Under the pieces are notes generated by a model, which saw only the letters and a list, made by a program, of their open reading frames with translations, made no database searches and was not told the DNA's origin. A stretch of 64,000 nt of DNA from Sipunculus nudus. Its lineage: Eukaryota > Annelida > Sipuncula > Golfingiida > Sipunculidae. The stretch covers positions 57,173,676 to 57,237,675 of the forward strand of contig CM049316.1 in the NCBI GenBank assembly GCA_026874595.1. Reading direction: 5' to 3'. A program made the translations under genes and the position numbers. This document shows, piece after piece, positions 10,823 through 22,200 of the stretch (its first letter is position 1; each line of letters opens with the position of its first letter).

Positions 10823-13507
10823 AAGACATGGGGGTGATTACTTTATAAATGTTATCGATTTCGATTACAATTACGTAGGCAAAGTAATTGATTTCGATTA
10901 CGATCACATTGCTGAAAAAAATGTAATCGATGACAATAACGAATACTTAAAAAATAAATCATCATTGGAATCATGAGTACAACCTGATTTTAGTCAATAA
11001 AGTGAACAGACAACACAAGATTTACACACTGTGAACTTTATGCATATCACATTATCAATATACTCAGACCATAAAATGAACAGTGATCCTGCCAAAGTCG
11101 AAGTTGGAAAATGTATAAAAGTGTGCATAAAAATAAATCAAATAATGTGAGAAAAAAATATAGATCAATCAATTACAAAAAGCAACAGTTTTTGATGTCC
11201 ATGATGAACTGTCAAATTGCTTCAGGAAAGATCTTGCCAATCACAAATGCTTATTGCAATTTATAAACATTAGTCTCTCAAATTGAGCATCTATGAGGCA
11301 GCAGCGGTCAGGCCGGAAAACTTTGCCAGCAACTAAACAATCTCTTCACTGGGGCTCATAATGCAGGAACAGTCAAAAACTTCCTAGCAAGCTGTGACAG
11401 CAGTGGAATGTGGGAGCGCTGGAGTGCCAAAACTTGATTGGGTCGAGATTCTGGAAGGCAGGCTAGCTTTAAGTGATCTTCTATCTCTCCTGCCGCTCCA
11501 GAGGATTTAGGAGAACCTGCTAGGCCTGCGTTGTTGCTGTCCATGAAACCAAACAGCTTGCAACGTTTAACTGGAGGAGATGGCATTGGCACAGGATAGA
11601 CATGTGATTCCTCTAGAGGGCTCAGGCGTTGTGCTTCTGTCAGAAGCTTCATCTTCTCAGCTGCTGCTTCTGTCTGGTCCTTGCACCAGCAACTTCTCCA
11701 GATACCCGCATCTTAAATTAATAAAAAAGTACAAGCAACTGTATACTTATATGCTATGCATATTTTCTTCTTTTACTACGAACAAATACTGACCAAACTG
11801 GATCTATATGACACACTTTTTCTGTGTTTATACATGCTACATAATTTGGTCTAATATATAATAAACTGAGAGTTATTCTTAAGCAAGTTTTTGTATACAA
11901 ATGTGGCTGTGTATTGTAAGTTTTCATCAGCTGGTCGGGGACAATACCTGTACAACACTGATCAATAGCCCTTAGCAAGTTCAGGCTGATGTACATTCAA
12001 CTACCTCAAACCTGCCATATCATTGTAAAATCAAATGGATCTACCAAAAGCCTGCTTTAGTCTGCCTTTGATGAGCAGACATTCACTTAGCTTAAGAGCC
12101 CATGCAGCTGGAGATAAATCATGCTTCATAAGACATATAGGGAACTGTGAATACTAGGCTCCAAATAAAACTTGTGACTAATTAACTTTATTATGCTTAT
12201 GATGTTTGCATTAGATAATCCTTAGCCCACCACCACAGGCCAAATTCTCATAGCTTTAATTGTAGGCCATGTATGATTTCCATGGGCATGGATAAGATTT
12301 AGAAGGAGTCACCGCTGCCCACACAGGGCACACACACCTTGATATATGAAAAATTTGGCAGTTTGGGGGTATTGCATTAAATGTATCAATTCATTGTCCA
12401 CTTTCTGGGTTGTACAAATATTCATCATACTAGTAAACAAAAGTGATGACATCTTGCCGTTATTGTATTCAATGGCCAACCATCTAATTGGCCAATTTTT
12501 ACACCTTAAATGCTATATTCAAGTCGATTACGCATAAAGAATACAATATTATTTTATAAGCAATATATGGGAAAGAGGCATCAGAATATGGTAATGGGAA
12601 ACTAGTTTTAAAGATGTAAAACACATACCTTCATATGAGTGATGAGATTGGATGATGTTATCCTTGTTACAGAGATGGAGATAGAGCAATACTTGCACTT
12701 TGCTTTAAATGTTTTCAAGCGCTCAAGTTCTGCTGGTAGTTCATAGTGATCATTTACATTCAGCCGCCATAACTGCTACTTATCTGTCAGGCAGTATCAG
12801 TATAGCATTCACTTTGTCCAACATGCATCTGATTCACTTGTCAAATATCGCAAATATTTATAGTGAATTTTCAGTCAATTCTGATGAACTGCTCAAAGTC
12901 AGCTCAGGCGGCTCTGCTTTATGCAGAGGTCCATGTTGATTTGCTCATATATAATGAGGGAAATGCTTAGCTGTGTTGACTTGCTTATACCCTCATACTA
13001 ATTAGGTGATATGCTCAAGATGTAGTTGAAGGGTGTGAAATGTCAGGATTTGTATAACTGCTAATTTTTACCAGCACAAGTTGCACAAGAAGGTAATTTA
13101 TTTATTTACCAATATGTTGCATAAATCATATATACAAAGGTTTAGATATTAGTCAACAATTCGAGGGCAATGTTCACATTCACTTAATTGAGCCTCCATT
13201 AGATACATAACCTATCACTCATTCATAGCTCAGTTAATCTTCCTTATTGATGTTTTGAATCACTAGTAATCATGAATGGTCATGCTATAAGGAGACTTTA
13301 ATTGTAGCAATTCAAACTTGAAATATAAAAAAAAATAATCTATATAATCAAATGCAATCACCATGATTACGATTACATAGGCAAAGTAATTGATGAGAAT
13401 TACGATTACATTGCTGAAAAAATCAATGTTATCGATTACGATAACGATTACTAAAAAAATGTAATCGATTGCAATCGATTATAATTACTTACTACGATTA
13501 CCCCATG

Positions 13508-13511
<4 letters not shown>
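10823..13511 (-). mobile_element. hAT-family DNA transposon, decayed, in H1 intron
   Basis: The ends form imperfect inverted repeats: AAGACATGGGGGTGATTAC at 10823 and, from the other side, CAGACATGGGGTAATCG ending at 13511. Both ends carry GTAATCGATT/CGATTACG-rich subterminal repeats. Inside, on the minus strand, a BED-type finger lies at about 12705-12630 (CKYCSISIS, SSNLITHMK). A C-terminal dimerisation-like region lies at about 11652-11290 (HIPLLSQLARKFLTVPAL, then after a stop APVKRLFS). The stop and frame changes mark an inactive transposase. No clean 8-bp target duplication remains; the right flank is a TA microsatellite. Confidence 0.75.

Positions 13512-13513
<2 letters not shown>

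Positions 13514-13551
<38 letters not shown>
13514..13551. repeat. (TA)n microsatellite
   Basis: A simple TA run directly against the right end of the hAT element. Confidence 0.9.
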
Positions 13552-13553
<2 letters not shown>

Positions 13554-13636
13554 ATGTGCTTCATGTATTTTGAAAATATATAGGAATATAAAAACTCATG
13601 TCACCATGTTTATCTTATTAATATACCGCTACCTAC

Positions 13637-13764
13637 CTTTACTTTTGCTCGACTGTTAATCTCATGCTGAAGAGGTTCGGCACAAGTTCTGCATCCGGCA
13701 AGTTGATGAACTGACACAGCTTGCATCGAATTTCCGTATCTGGCAATTCTTCAACTGGTGTTTC
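13637..13764 (-). pseudogene. H1 NZF3 exon with 10-nt deletion
   Basis: The exon starts ETPVEELPDTEIRC with CKLCQFINLPDAEL, then loses the 10 nt that encode the third zinc cysteine region in H3 and H4 (ELCISCAEPL). The downstream frame CAEPLQHEINSRAK is only readable with a shift. The exon is 128 nt, while the intact H4 counterpart is 138 nt. Splice sites are still good (GTCCAG acceptor, AAG|GTAGGT donor). Confidence 0.8.
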
Positions 13765-14478
13765 CTGGACACAAAATATAATACCTTGAGTTTTTCAGCG
13801 GATAATTAATGCCATTCTTGTCAACCCATTAGATTTTATCATTACCTATCTCATGTTAGAAATGTCTTATCCAAACCAGCTTTTAAGACCCGTATGGGCC
13901 TTATACGACCCTCTGAAATACTGTTGGAAGAAAATGCGCGAGTAGTTATCATCATTCATATTTCATAAAACGTGAATAAGAGAATTTTATATGCATCCAT
14001 TTATCATTTGTTAAAACTGGTCTTTTGTGTTACCGCAGCTTCCACGGTATATGATTCTGCAGGTCATGAATATAGGTAATGTATATCTGTTTAAGTTATA
14101 TTAAGTCTGTGATATTGACTGCATGTTTGCAAAGTATGGGAAGGACTTCCTTTACAGTTTGGTTCTTACATGACATATGACACTGACTTGATAGACATGA
14201 CTATGCATGTACACAAAAGCAAGATATTCTGAGACATGAGAAGATTTTTTATGAGCAAGACATTGTGTCAAGTTCTTTCTTTCCGGTTAATATTTATACG
14301 CTGTTCACATGCGATTAAATAGGAACACGAAATATTGTAACTATGCAACTGTGGATATATTGTTTTATAAGCAAGCTCTTGATGCATTGAGGAAAGGTAA
14401 GAAAAAAAATAAATCGTACATTTTGTAAGTTGTCCAATTTTTTTTTTCATATGGATACTGTGTTATTATACCACTTAC

Positions 14479-14602
14479 CTGACCTGACAGCGAATCCGGA
14501 GGCTTGTCTTGTGCTCTTCGATATGACAAAGGATCTTGCTGCTTCTTTATGTTTTCTGAAGACACCTCTGGTACCGTGTCACTGATTTTAGCTGATCCTG
14601 GT
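14479..14602 (-). CDS. H1 linker exon after PUB
   Basis: A 124-nt exon, phase 2 to 0, encoding a hydrophilic segment (PGSAKISDTVPEVSSENIKK, ending DSLSGQ). The acceptor is GTTGACAG and the donor GTCAG|GTAAGT. The equivalent linker in H3 is a much longer 355-nt exon. Confidence 0.6.
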
Positions 14603-14778
14603 CTGTCAACACATATAAAAATTGAATAGTTCAATCAATACCGGATCTTAACGTAAATATCCTCAATCTAGGAGGCCTATTAAAGTATTATACTTATTGC
14701 CTTTAAGCCGAAAAAAAATTAATTATGCTACTCCGGAAATAATGTTAACGATTGCCCTGTTACAAATTTCCAATTAAT

Positions 14779-14788
14779 ATATATACAA

Positions 14789-14858
<70 letters not shown>
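14779..14858. repeat. (TA)n microsatellite, interrupted
   Basis: A TA-rich run with TATACATA interruptions in an H1 intron. Confidence 0.9.
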
Positions 14859-14861
<3 letters not shown>

Positions 14862-15166
14862 CAAAATAATACACCTAGAAGTTCTCTACCAAGCCGGAGA
14901 GCATTAAAAATGTATCGTATACAGTTATATATATATATATAAAATCAAGGTAATACGTGTAGAATTTCAAAACATCACAGTGAAAGTGCTCTACCGTTCA
15001 GGGGAGTATTGATAATGTACCAAGTTTGCTTGGCTTCATTATATTTTACGACAGAAGTTTCGTAAGGACAGCTTTAAGCTGTGCTTACTCCTCAGATAAT
15101 ATATATAGATAATCTTTCTGGTAAATATGAAACATCCCTTGTCGCATTGTACATATATACATACAG

Positions 15167-15169
<3 letters not shown>

Positions 15170-15228
<59 letters not shown>
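15170..15228. repeat. (TA)n microsatellite
   Basis: A TA run lying 20 bp beyond the noncanonical GC donor of the third PUB-like exon. Confidence 0.95.
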
Positions 15229-15231
<3 letters not shown>

Positions 15232-15250
15232 AGGGTAAGTATCGTCTTGC

Positions 15251-15456
15251 CGAAAATATGGCACCACGTGCTTAGACAGTTCATTTTGCATGCGGTGTGC
15301 TCCTCGGAGAAAACATTCGAGCTCTGCCCTGGCCAGGTATAGCTCTGCGGATATTTCCACTATGTCTTCCCCGTTCTGGACTTTCACATGACGGAATGAA
15401 AATCCACAATCACGTTCTATCGTGAACCCCATCTGGGCTAAGATCTCTTTGGTTCC
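15251..15456 (-). CDS. H1 PUB-like exon 3, GC splice donor
   Basis: A 206-nt exon, phase 0 to 2, with core EISAELYLARAELECFLRG. It is the same length as the H2 exon 26590-26795 and matches the H3 exon with TAELYLAEAE. The H2 and H3 donors are GTACGT and GTAGGT, but here the aligned site is TTTTCG|GCAAGA, a GC donor. The domain resembles the PUB region that in HOIP binds OTULIN and CYLD/SPATA2. Confidence 0.75.
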
Positions 15457-15958
15457 CTAAAATGACAAAGAATAGTTCCGACTCTTAATGAGTTTATTAT
15501 ATTTCTTTTCTTTACCGGTTGAGGGCCAAAAAGATGGCAATCAAAAACAAAATATTAAATCATGAAGTTCAGAATATTAATATTTTTTTGTTGATAAAAA
15601 TAGAATATCCCCTTTTTTGTGTGATCAAAGTTGTAAGGCCAGAGAATTCCCTTAATTTTGAGTTTATAATCATTTGGGGTACCAGGCTGAAATATTGAAA
15701 TCATGCTATGCAAAGTTATAATTACCGTTGATTGCGTTGAATTATACGCATACCTGCATTATGTGCGTGTATAACAAAAAGTATTTTGTTAAAGCGTCGT
15801 TTTAAAAAGCTGAACCGACTTCCACAGACAATATAAAAAAAGGGGATTACCATTTAATGATATATCACTGTACGCCATGTATACGGAGCCACGCAGAGGA
15901 ACATACATTCTACTTGTACAAGTAGTTTTATATTTCAAGTAAAAACACATAAACCAAC

Positions 15959-16111
15959 TTTGACAGTTCTTATGTCTACTTGGCCTTCTGGGTCTCTATA
16001 TCTAAATGTTCGCCATGTCTTAGACCTGTTGTGTTCTGGTTACGAAAGGTCAACACTGAACTGGTAGAGACGGTCAAGGGCTCTTAACAACTTCGGTCCC
16101 CAGTCTTGGGT
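15959..16111 (-). pseudogene. H1 PUB-like exon 2 with in-frame stop
   Basis: A 153-nt exon, exactly the length of the H3 counterpart. It reads TQDWGPKLLRALDRLYQFSV, then DLS, then TAA at 16042-16040, where H2 and H3 have lysine or methionine-lysine (LLKPED, ELMKPV). After the stop the frame continues PEHNRSKTWRTF and DPEGQVDIRTVK. The donor AAA|GTTGGT is weaker than the H2 GTGAGT. Confidence 0.8.
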
Positions 16112-16669
16112 CTGAAAAAATACATTTTCCTTTGTTCCATATTTCATTCGATAATCTTATATTTCCTGCACATGAAATTTCATTGGTGTATGAAGAAGAA
16201 GATATTGGCTACTTGAGAACCAGACAGCATGCTAGATAGCATGCTGCAAGCAGCTTGTAATTACAGTTTGTCATGTTCATATATCTTTCACTTGAAACTA
16301 TGACATAAGGTTTATATTACTTGACATAATGCAATTTTGCGGAATTTTTGTGGTAGACAATGAAGTGCTTTATCCGGTGACGTTCTGTGCTAATTTCTTT
16401 AGCATTAAGACAGTGTGAAAACATGGTTCATCTCATTCTTTACATAAAGAATCTCCAAGGGCCACTGAAACAGTGGGCCAGAAATGTAAAAATTAAGCGA
16501 TCTTTTGTTATTATTTTTGTATAATGTAACTGATGTTGCTCTGCCCCCTTTTTATTCTGTCCATATTCCAGTTAATCAGAGAAGGGTTAGGATTCTAAAA
16601 TTATATTTGTACTACTTTGCTATAGAGGAAGAATGGAAACAAAATAGTCTTAAAGGGACATGTATATAC

Positions 16670-16819
16670 CTTTGCATTTTCTTTTATCAAATGTATGAAA
16701 TCAAGCCGCCTATATTTCTTTGCCGGACTCATAGGAAGCTGTACAAAGCGATCTGCAGTATTCGGCTGAAATCCTAGCCACAACCTTGCTGATGCCTCCC
16801 TTCTGATTTCTTGAAGTTT
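16670..16819 (-). CDS. H1 PUB-like exon 1
   Basis: A 150-nt phase-0 exon. The peptide contains EIRREASARLWLGFQPNTAD and ends DFIHLIKENAK. H2 (25260-25409) and H3 (49233-49084) have exons of identical length and matching ends (ITVNAK, IKKNAK). The acceptor is ATTTCAG and the donor GTATAT. Confidence 0.8.
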
Positions 16820-17550
16820 CTGAAATTTTACAAATCACATCAATTAAGCCCATCCAAGACAGCATTAAAATCACAATGAAAACAATCTTATCATATTGAT
16901 CACTTAAATATAAGTTATTTCTAAAAGTTCATATTTATGGTTCTCCTCATTTGTATAAGTTTATAAACCGGAGAAACCATTTATCATAACTGAAGCATGT
17001 TTTGAAAAATAATTAAACAGGAGCCTTCTTTGTGTATTAAACATTTCTGATACTTTTCTATGTAAGCAATTCTTCCATATACAGCCTGAGAAAATGTGCT
17101 AAGTATGCCAACATATATATTCATCGACACCATACAGGCCACGTGGAATATCACGTGGAGACAACTTTGCAACCTTTCAGCGTCAATGCCACAGCAAGTG
17201 CACGTGACCCTATCCACTCAAAGGAAAATTACACCTACCAAAACCAAACACAACTTACGCTTTCAATAAGCTTGTTGATACGAACGGTGCCAAAATAATT
17301 AACCCACAACATTATCAAAAAAGTGGCCCATGGGCCATGACTATCAGCCGAATTCAAAGAACCTTGAACAATGAATAGAAGGACACGACACCAAGACTGC
17401 TCAAAATCATGCACAATGCCGAAAATCCTTGGAAAACAGGTTAAAGCGCCCTTATTAAGGGTTTTCAAGAAGATTTTACAAGGAACTACCAAGATACTGA
17501 GATAGAAGTTCTACGCCCAACTGTTACAATTTGTATGTATCTTACGTACA

Positions 17551-18720
17551 GGGTAATCAAATAATTTTCTTTAACAAAAGTCACAGAATATAGGTCACAA
17601 TGACTTTATTTCAGGTTTCCAAGAAGCATTTACAGGGACCACGTATTTTTATTTAATTAAAAGTTGCTAGGACCAACTGTAACAAACCGTGCAAATTTGT
17701 CTTATAGTGTGCTCAAGTCAGGTCCATTCAAAACATTTTGCAGAATATAGGTCACCATGACTTGGTTTCAGGTTTTCACGGAGATTTGCCCAAAACTTCA
17801 CTGGATTTTACGATAGAAGTTTCTGATTTGATAACAATTTGGGTAATCAAATAATTTTCTTTAACACAAGTCACAGAATATAAGTCACAGTGGCTTTATT
17901 TCAGGTTTCCAAGAAGCATTTACAGGGACCTCCGTGTATTTCCATTTAATTAAAAGTTGCCAGGACCAACTGTAACAAACCGTACAAATTTGTCTTATAG
18001 TGTGCTCAAGTCATGTCCATTCAAAACATTTTGCAGAATATAGGTCACAATGACTTGGTTTTAGGTTTTCACGGAGATTTTCCAAAAATTTCTCTGGATT
18101 TTACGATAAAAGTTTCTGATTTGATAACTATTTGTGCTGTCTGACAATCTGGGTGCTAATAATCGTTATTTTGGCCAGTTGCTTGGAGTACATAAGTCAC
18201 CATGACCTAGTTTAAAGTTTTCTAGGAAATCTTTCCTTAACCTCCTAGGATGTTGTGTAAAAAGATTCAAGGTCTAACAGATACAATTTGTACCAATCTG
18301 ACTTTCAAGGTGCTCAAAATCAAGTTTTTGGCCGATAGTTGGCAGAATATAGGTCACCATAAACTAGTTTCAGTTTCCACAGAGATTTGACCAGTATTCC
18401 CCGGAACGTCTTGTTAGAAGATTCTATGCCAAATGAATACAATTTTTGCCCCGTCTGAATCTCTGTGTGCTCAACAATAATATATTTGGCCAGTTGCTCG
18501 CAGAACATAGGTCACCACGACCTAATTTCCAGTTTCCAAGGAAATTTACCCAGTAACTCCATGCATGTCAGGTAAGAAGGTTATAGACCAAGTGGTTACA
18601 ATTGGTGCCCTGTCTGACTCTATGGGTGTTCAAAATCATGTTTTTGGTCCGTAATTTGCAAAATATAAGTCACCATGGCCTAATTTCATGTTTCAAAGGA
18701 GATTGGCTTAGGACCTCTTT
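17551..18720. repeat. Tandem satellite, period about 157 bp, eight or more units
   Basis: The core CAGAATATAGGTCACCATGA, with variants, recurs near 17583, 17741, 17874, 18031, 18185, 18342, 18500 and 18659, mostly 154-159 bp apart. Each core is followed by 'CTAATTTCAGGTTTCCAAGGAGATTT'-like sequence, split here by variation. Two adjacent 297-bp double units (17551 and 17847) are more alike than the rest. Further diverged copies lie near 18983, 22559, 22698, 42210, 42380 and 54010. It lies in the presumed first intron of H1. Confidence 0.8.
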
Positions 18721-19231
18721 GGATGAACAGTTGAAAGTGACTAGGTCTAACGGTTACAGAATGTGCCATATTAACAGCCAGACTGCTTCATTTGAAGGTC
18801 TCAAAATAGAGAAAAAATGTGTAAAAATGTAAAAAATATACAGGTGGCGCTACTAGCCTGCGGGAACTGATCAAACATTCCATGATCAATATGCATGAAA
18901 AGAATCATGGCAATCAACATTAGTTATTTAGATCCTTGAGCTTTGGTATCATTTTTTTAAATTATTCTCGTGTGTTTACGAGGATATATGCTGCAGTGAC
19001 CTAATTTCAGGTTTCTAAAGAGATTTTTTGTCAATTATAAGCTTCTAGGTCCAGTGGTTACAATATGTGCCTTGTTAATGGACAACATGGGGACCGGACG
19101 AAAGGACGACGGACAAAAACTGATCGCTACAGCTAAAAAATCTATCGCACTAAAGTTTCAGTCAGCTGAGCTAAAAATGAAGTGGTTAATATTATCGCGA
19201 TACATATCAAAGAGGTAATTAAAAACAGCAC
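18721..19231. repeat. Diverged satellite end and GGACGACGGAC repeat terminus
   Basis: Contains a further satellite-like unit near 18983, a 'CAGGTGGCGCTACTAG' block at 18841, and a terminus with AAGGACGACGGACAAAAAC followed by CAGCTGAGCTAAAAATG near 19100-19180. Similar termini end other repeats in the window. No gene is seen. Confidence 0.5.
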
Positions 19232-19258
19232 CTGCTTTACTTGTTCAGAACTGCACAT
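19232..19258 (-). CDS. H1 candidate first coding exon
   Basis: ATG at 19258-19256 opens MCSSEQVKQ and ends CAG|GTGCTG in phase 0, the phase needed by the next exon. The proposed H2 first exon (24879-24917) starts MC, contains SS and Q.V and also ends KQ, which supports homology. The donor is weak and the exon is short, so this stays tentative. Confidence 0.45.
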
Positions 19259-22200
19259 CTCGGTTCAGGAAGGCAACATACGTATTAGACTGACGTTAGA
19301 AGTCACTTCACTCAGTTGTCTTCGCTCTGTAAATTTATAAAAGAAAGAATGATCGAAGATTTAATATTCACTTCTGGGTTATAAAACACTGACAATACTT
19401 TGGTTGTGTATGTCCTGTGAAAAAAGTGTCCAGTTTTACGAGGACAAAGTTCAATCGGTGATTGTCCTAGAATATATTCGGATCATGGTTAATGCTGATT
19501 TGATTTCAGTCGCTTTCTGGTAGGACAAGGTTCAATGGTCTTTTAACATTAACAAACATCATGCGAAAACAAAAATGTGTTGTGCCTTAGTTTTACTCAA
19601 TAAATAATGACTAGGAGGAAGTCTGAATACAAATTAAGCATTTAAAAGTTGGAAAAACTCTGAAATGGTCGTTGGAGGACCTGGCGATACCTTCTCATTG
19701 ACATGCTTTAGATCTAAGATGGCGATAACTTTATCTGAAATCCCGGTAAAGACCCTAATATAGCTACCGTAACAGGAAAACAACCCCCCCCCCCCCCCCC
19801 TCCCCCAGCTGAGCTAGATGGTGACAGGTGGCGCCAACCCCCGCAGCCCCTTATACCAATTAGTTATGTAATTTTCCCTCAATTCGCGGAAACTGTAGAG
19901 CTACCCGCCTGCCGGGTATATCAGCTTGGCCAGTTTAGGTGTCACACAAGGCAAATATATGACTTTTACAGCTATTTTTTTTTAAGTTGCCCCGGAAATT
20001 GAAACAACTGAATATTGAGATCGCTTTTCCGTATCCTTCATCTTTCTTCATTTCTATGAGGATCAATCACTACATGTTTTCCTGGGGCAGAGCTGAACCG
20101 GTAGTATAAGTTTTAAAGTAAAATTTATGAAAGCGGGAACCATGAAAAACCTTTGTCCGATATAATTTACATAGACCTGGTGTTTGCATGAACAGAACCG
20201 ACGAACTAGTTTTGTATGAGTAGACTAAAGGTTAATTATTGTGATAATTATTCAATGATGTGGGGAATAAATTTGGCAATAAATAGGTAGAAGATATGAT
20301 GCATGGTACCATTGTTTATATCAATTATCTTTCCAGAAATATACTGAATTATTGTGGATTTACACGTCAAGTGTCTGTGGTGCGTAGATATTAACTTATA
20401 CGGAATGGCAGATAAATAATCATACCTTGACCTCTACTTTACTAATTCGAATGTTAAAGCTACAGGGCCTGTGCCTGGTGTAAACTCCGAACACACCGGT
20501 CGCATTCCATTCCTCTTATCCATGTACAACTTGACGAATGAATCAGGTCCAACTAATTTATCCATAACTTGACTAACATTCGGGAATACATCTCATAAGT
20601 CAACACGGTTCTTAATTTAACGATATTGCAGGGTACTTATATATATTCTCTTTCTCGTGGCGGTTCACGGGATACGTTCACGTGATGAATGCAGTGTGTT
20701 GAATTAAATGGATTGCCAGGAATGGACTGCGACCCCTGCGTGGTACGTGTTTACCTTGAGTTACAACTTCGCCTTAGAAATAGACGGCTCCAACAACGAA
20801 AGGTCTCATGATGTACATGATAGTCGACTGTTTTAATTAGTACAATCACATTACCATAAAAATATAACGCATTAGATATAAAACATGTCAGTCATTTCAG
20901 TGGCCAAGTCAGATTTGTGAGAGAGGAAATGCCTGTGTGGTCGAATGGCTACAAGAACTAACCTGCTCGTCTGTTTGGCTTATGTCTGACCCTAATACAC
21001 ACATAAAAAAGATATCACGAACAGTCGCCAGGCTGATACTGTGTACCTCTTCAAGTTTCTGCCATGTCAGGTACAAGGTCTACGATCAACTGGACGATAC
21101 GCAGACTAAGCGGCTAATATATGAATGTACCTGTTGACTTGTGGTTGTAGGCCAACCAGTTCGTGAAAATCCGGACGAAGAAGTCCCACATGGAATGATT
21201 CTTCTGTCCATGAAATGATAACAGAACAACACAAACCGTTCGTGTGGTAGGACTTATAATCTCATTAAACCTGGCTCACCTCTGGGAAATCCCCTGATTT
21301 TGCAGAAAAATACTACATTCACTCTTTCGGGCGGTGTATTGTGATTCCTATTAAATTATCGATTGGTCGAATGGTATCTACACTGAAAGGCTCTAGCATA
21401 ACTATCTTAATATACAATAACGATACAAAGACTTCAAGAGAAAAATCACAACCCAATACCTTGACTCTAAATTATTCCCTCTCCCAAACTGCAGGTTTTG
21501 TAATTCGACTTGATAGGTGCTGCCCTCTAGTCATATTGTTGGGAACGATTCTCGTGATTCGTGACAGGTTAACAAACATAAGAATAGCTGACGTCCCTCG
21601 TTACGAGCTCAGAGCCCCAGCACATACTTCACATGCGTTTGTGAAGCAGCCTTTGGACTTAGTTGCACAGTTCCAATAGCGTTTCAAAGCGTTCCTGAAC
21701 TACCTGCCTTGGAAATTATTTGTAAATACCATGGGTAATGACGGCAGGTTTTAAGGTAGACCTACGTGAGCGTCGCCATCTTTTAATATATTGATAATGG
21801 TTTCAACTCAGCAGACACTTCCTTGTTTCTTTCTTGGCACAGGCTTGTCTGTCTGCCTGGTTGATTGCGTAACACACACACGTACATATGGATGATAAAT
21901 GGTTACATTTCTTTTTAGCAATGGCGATCACTCTTTGCCCGTCCGTCCGTTAACAAGGCACAAATCGTAACCACTGGACCTGGAATCTTCCAACTTAAAG
22001 AGATCCATAAAAACTCTAAAAAAATTAAGTTTCTGGCATCAGAGCTTATATTATAAGAAAAATACCAACAGAAATGCATATTTATAGCATGTATTATAAA
22101 AAAAATCCAAACATCATCCTCTGACAAAGCTTTTACTGCCCTCCCGCCCCCCCCCCCCCCTCACACCCCGGCTTGCTCAGCTACGGCCCTTCCTAGAAAA

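Larger units (their letters stand above)
3076..19258 (-). pseudogene. RNF31-like: H1: HOIP/RNF31-like gene copy 1, with disabling lesions
   Basis: Exons in transcript order: 19258-19232 (possible start, MCSSEQVKQ), 16819-16670, 16111-15959, 15456-15251 (these three PUB-like), 14602-14479 (linker), 13764-13637 (NZF3), 10680-10546 (NZF2), 9898-9827, 8194-7934 (NZF1), 7747-7690, 7434-7322 (RING2-like), 4058-3948, 3644-3526 and 3335-3188 (LDD-like). A possible last exon, 3090-3076, ends in TAA. Introns are GT-AG with phases matching H2 to H4. Three defects are visible: an in-frame TAA at 16042-16040, a 10-nt deletion in NZF3 near 13685, and a GC donor after exon 15456-15251. The family joins linear ubiquitin chains in LUBAC, but UBA, RING1, IBR and the catalytic cysteine are not present here. 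It is probably a pseudogene; read or assembly errors could mimic single lesions. Confidence 0.75.

Noticed and set aside
15039-15432. Open frames running through TA microsatellites (Tyr-Ile repeats)
   Set aside because: The (YI)n stretches are translations of TA repeats. Only the PUB-like part before the donor at 15251 is credible.
20463-20600. Minus-strand frame starting MDKLVGPDSFVKLYMDKR
   Set aside because: It looks mildly coding-like but is only 45 codons, has a stop before the nearest donor and has no homology that I recognise.
21341-21679. 112-codon plus-strand open frame
   Set aside because: No recognisable motif, no clear coding composition and repeats on both sides. A chance frame is likely in a window of this size.
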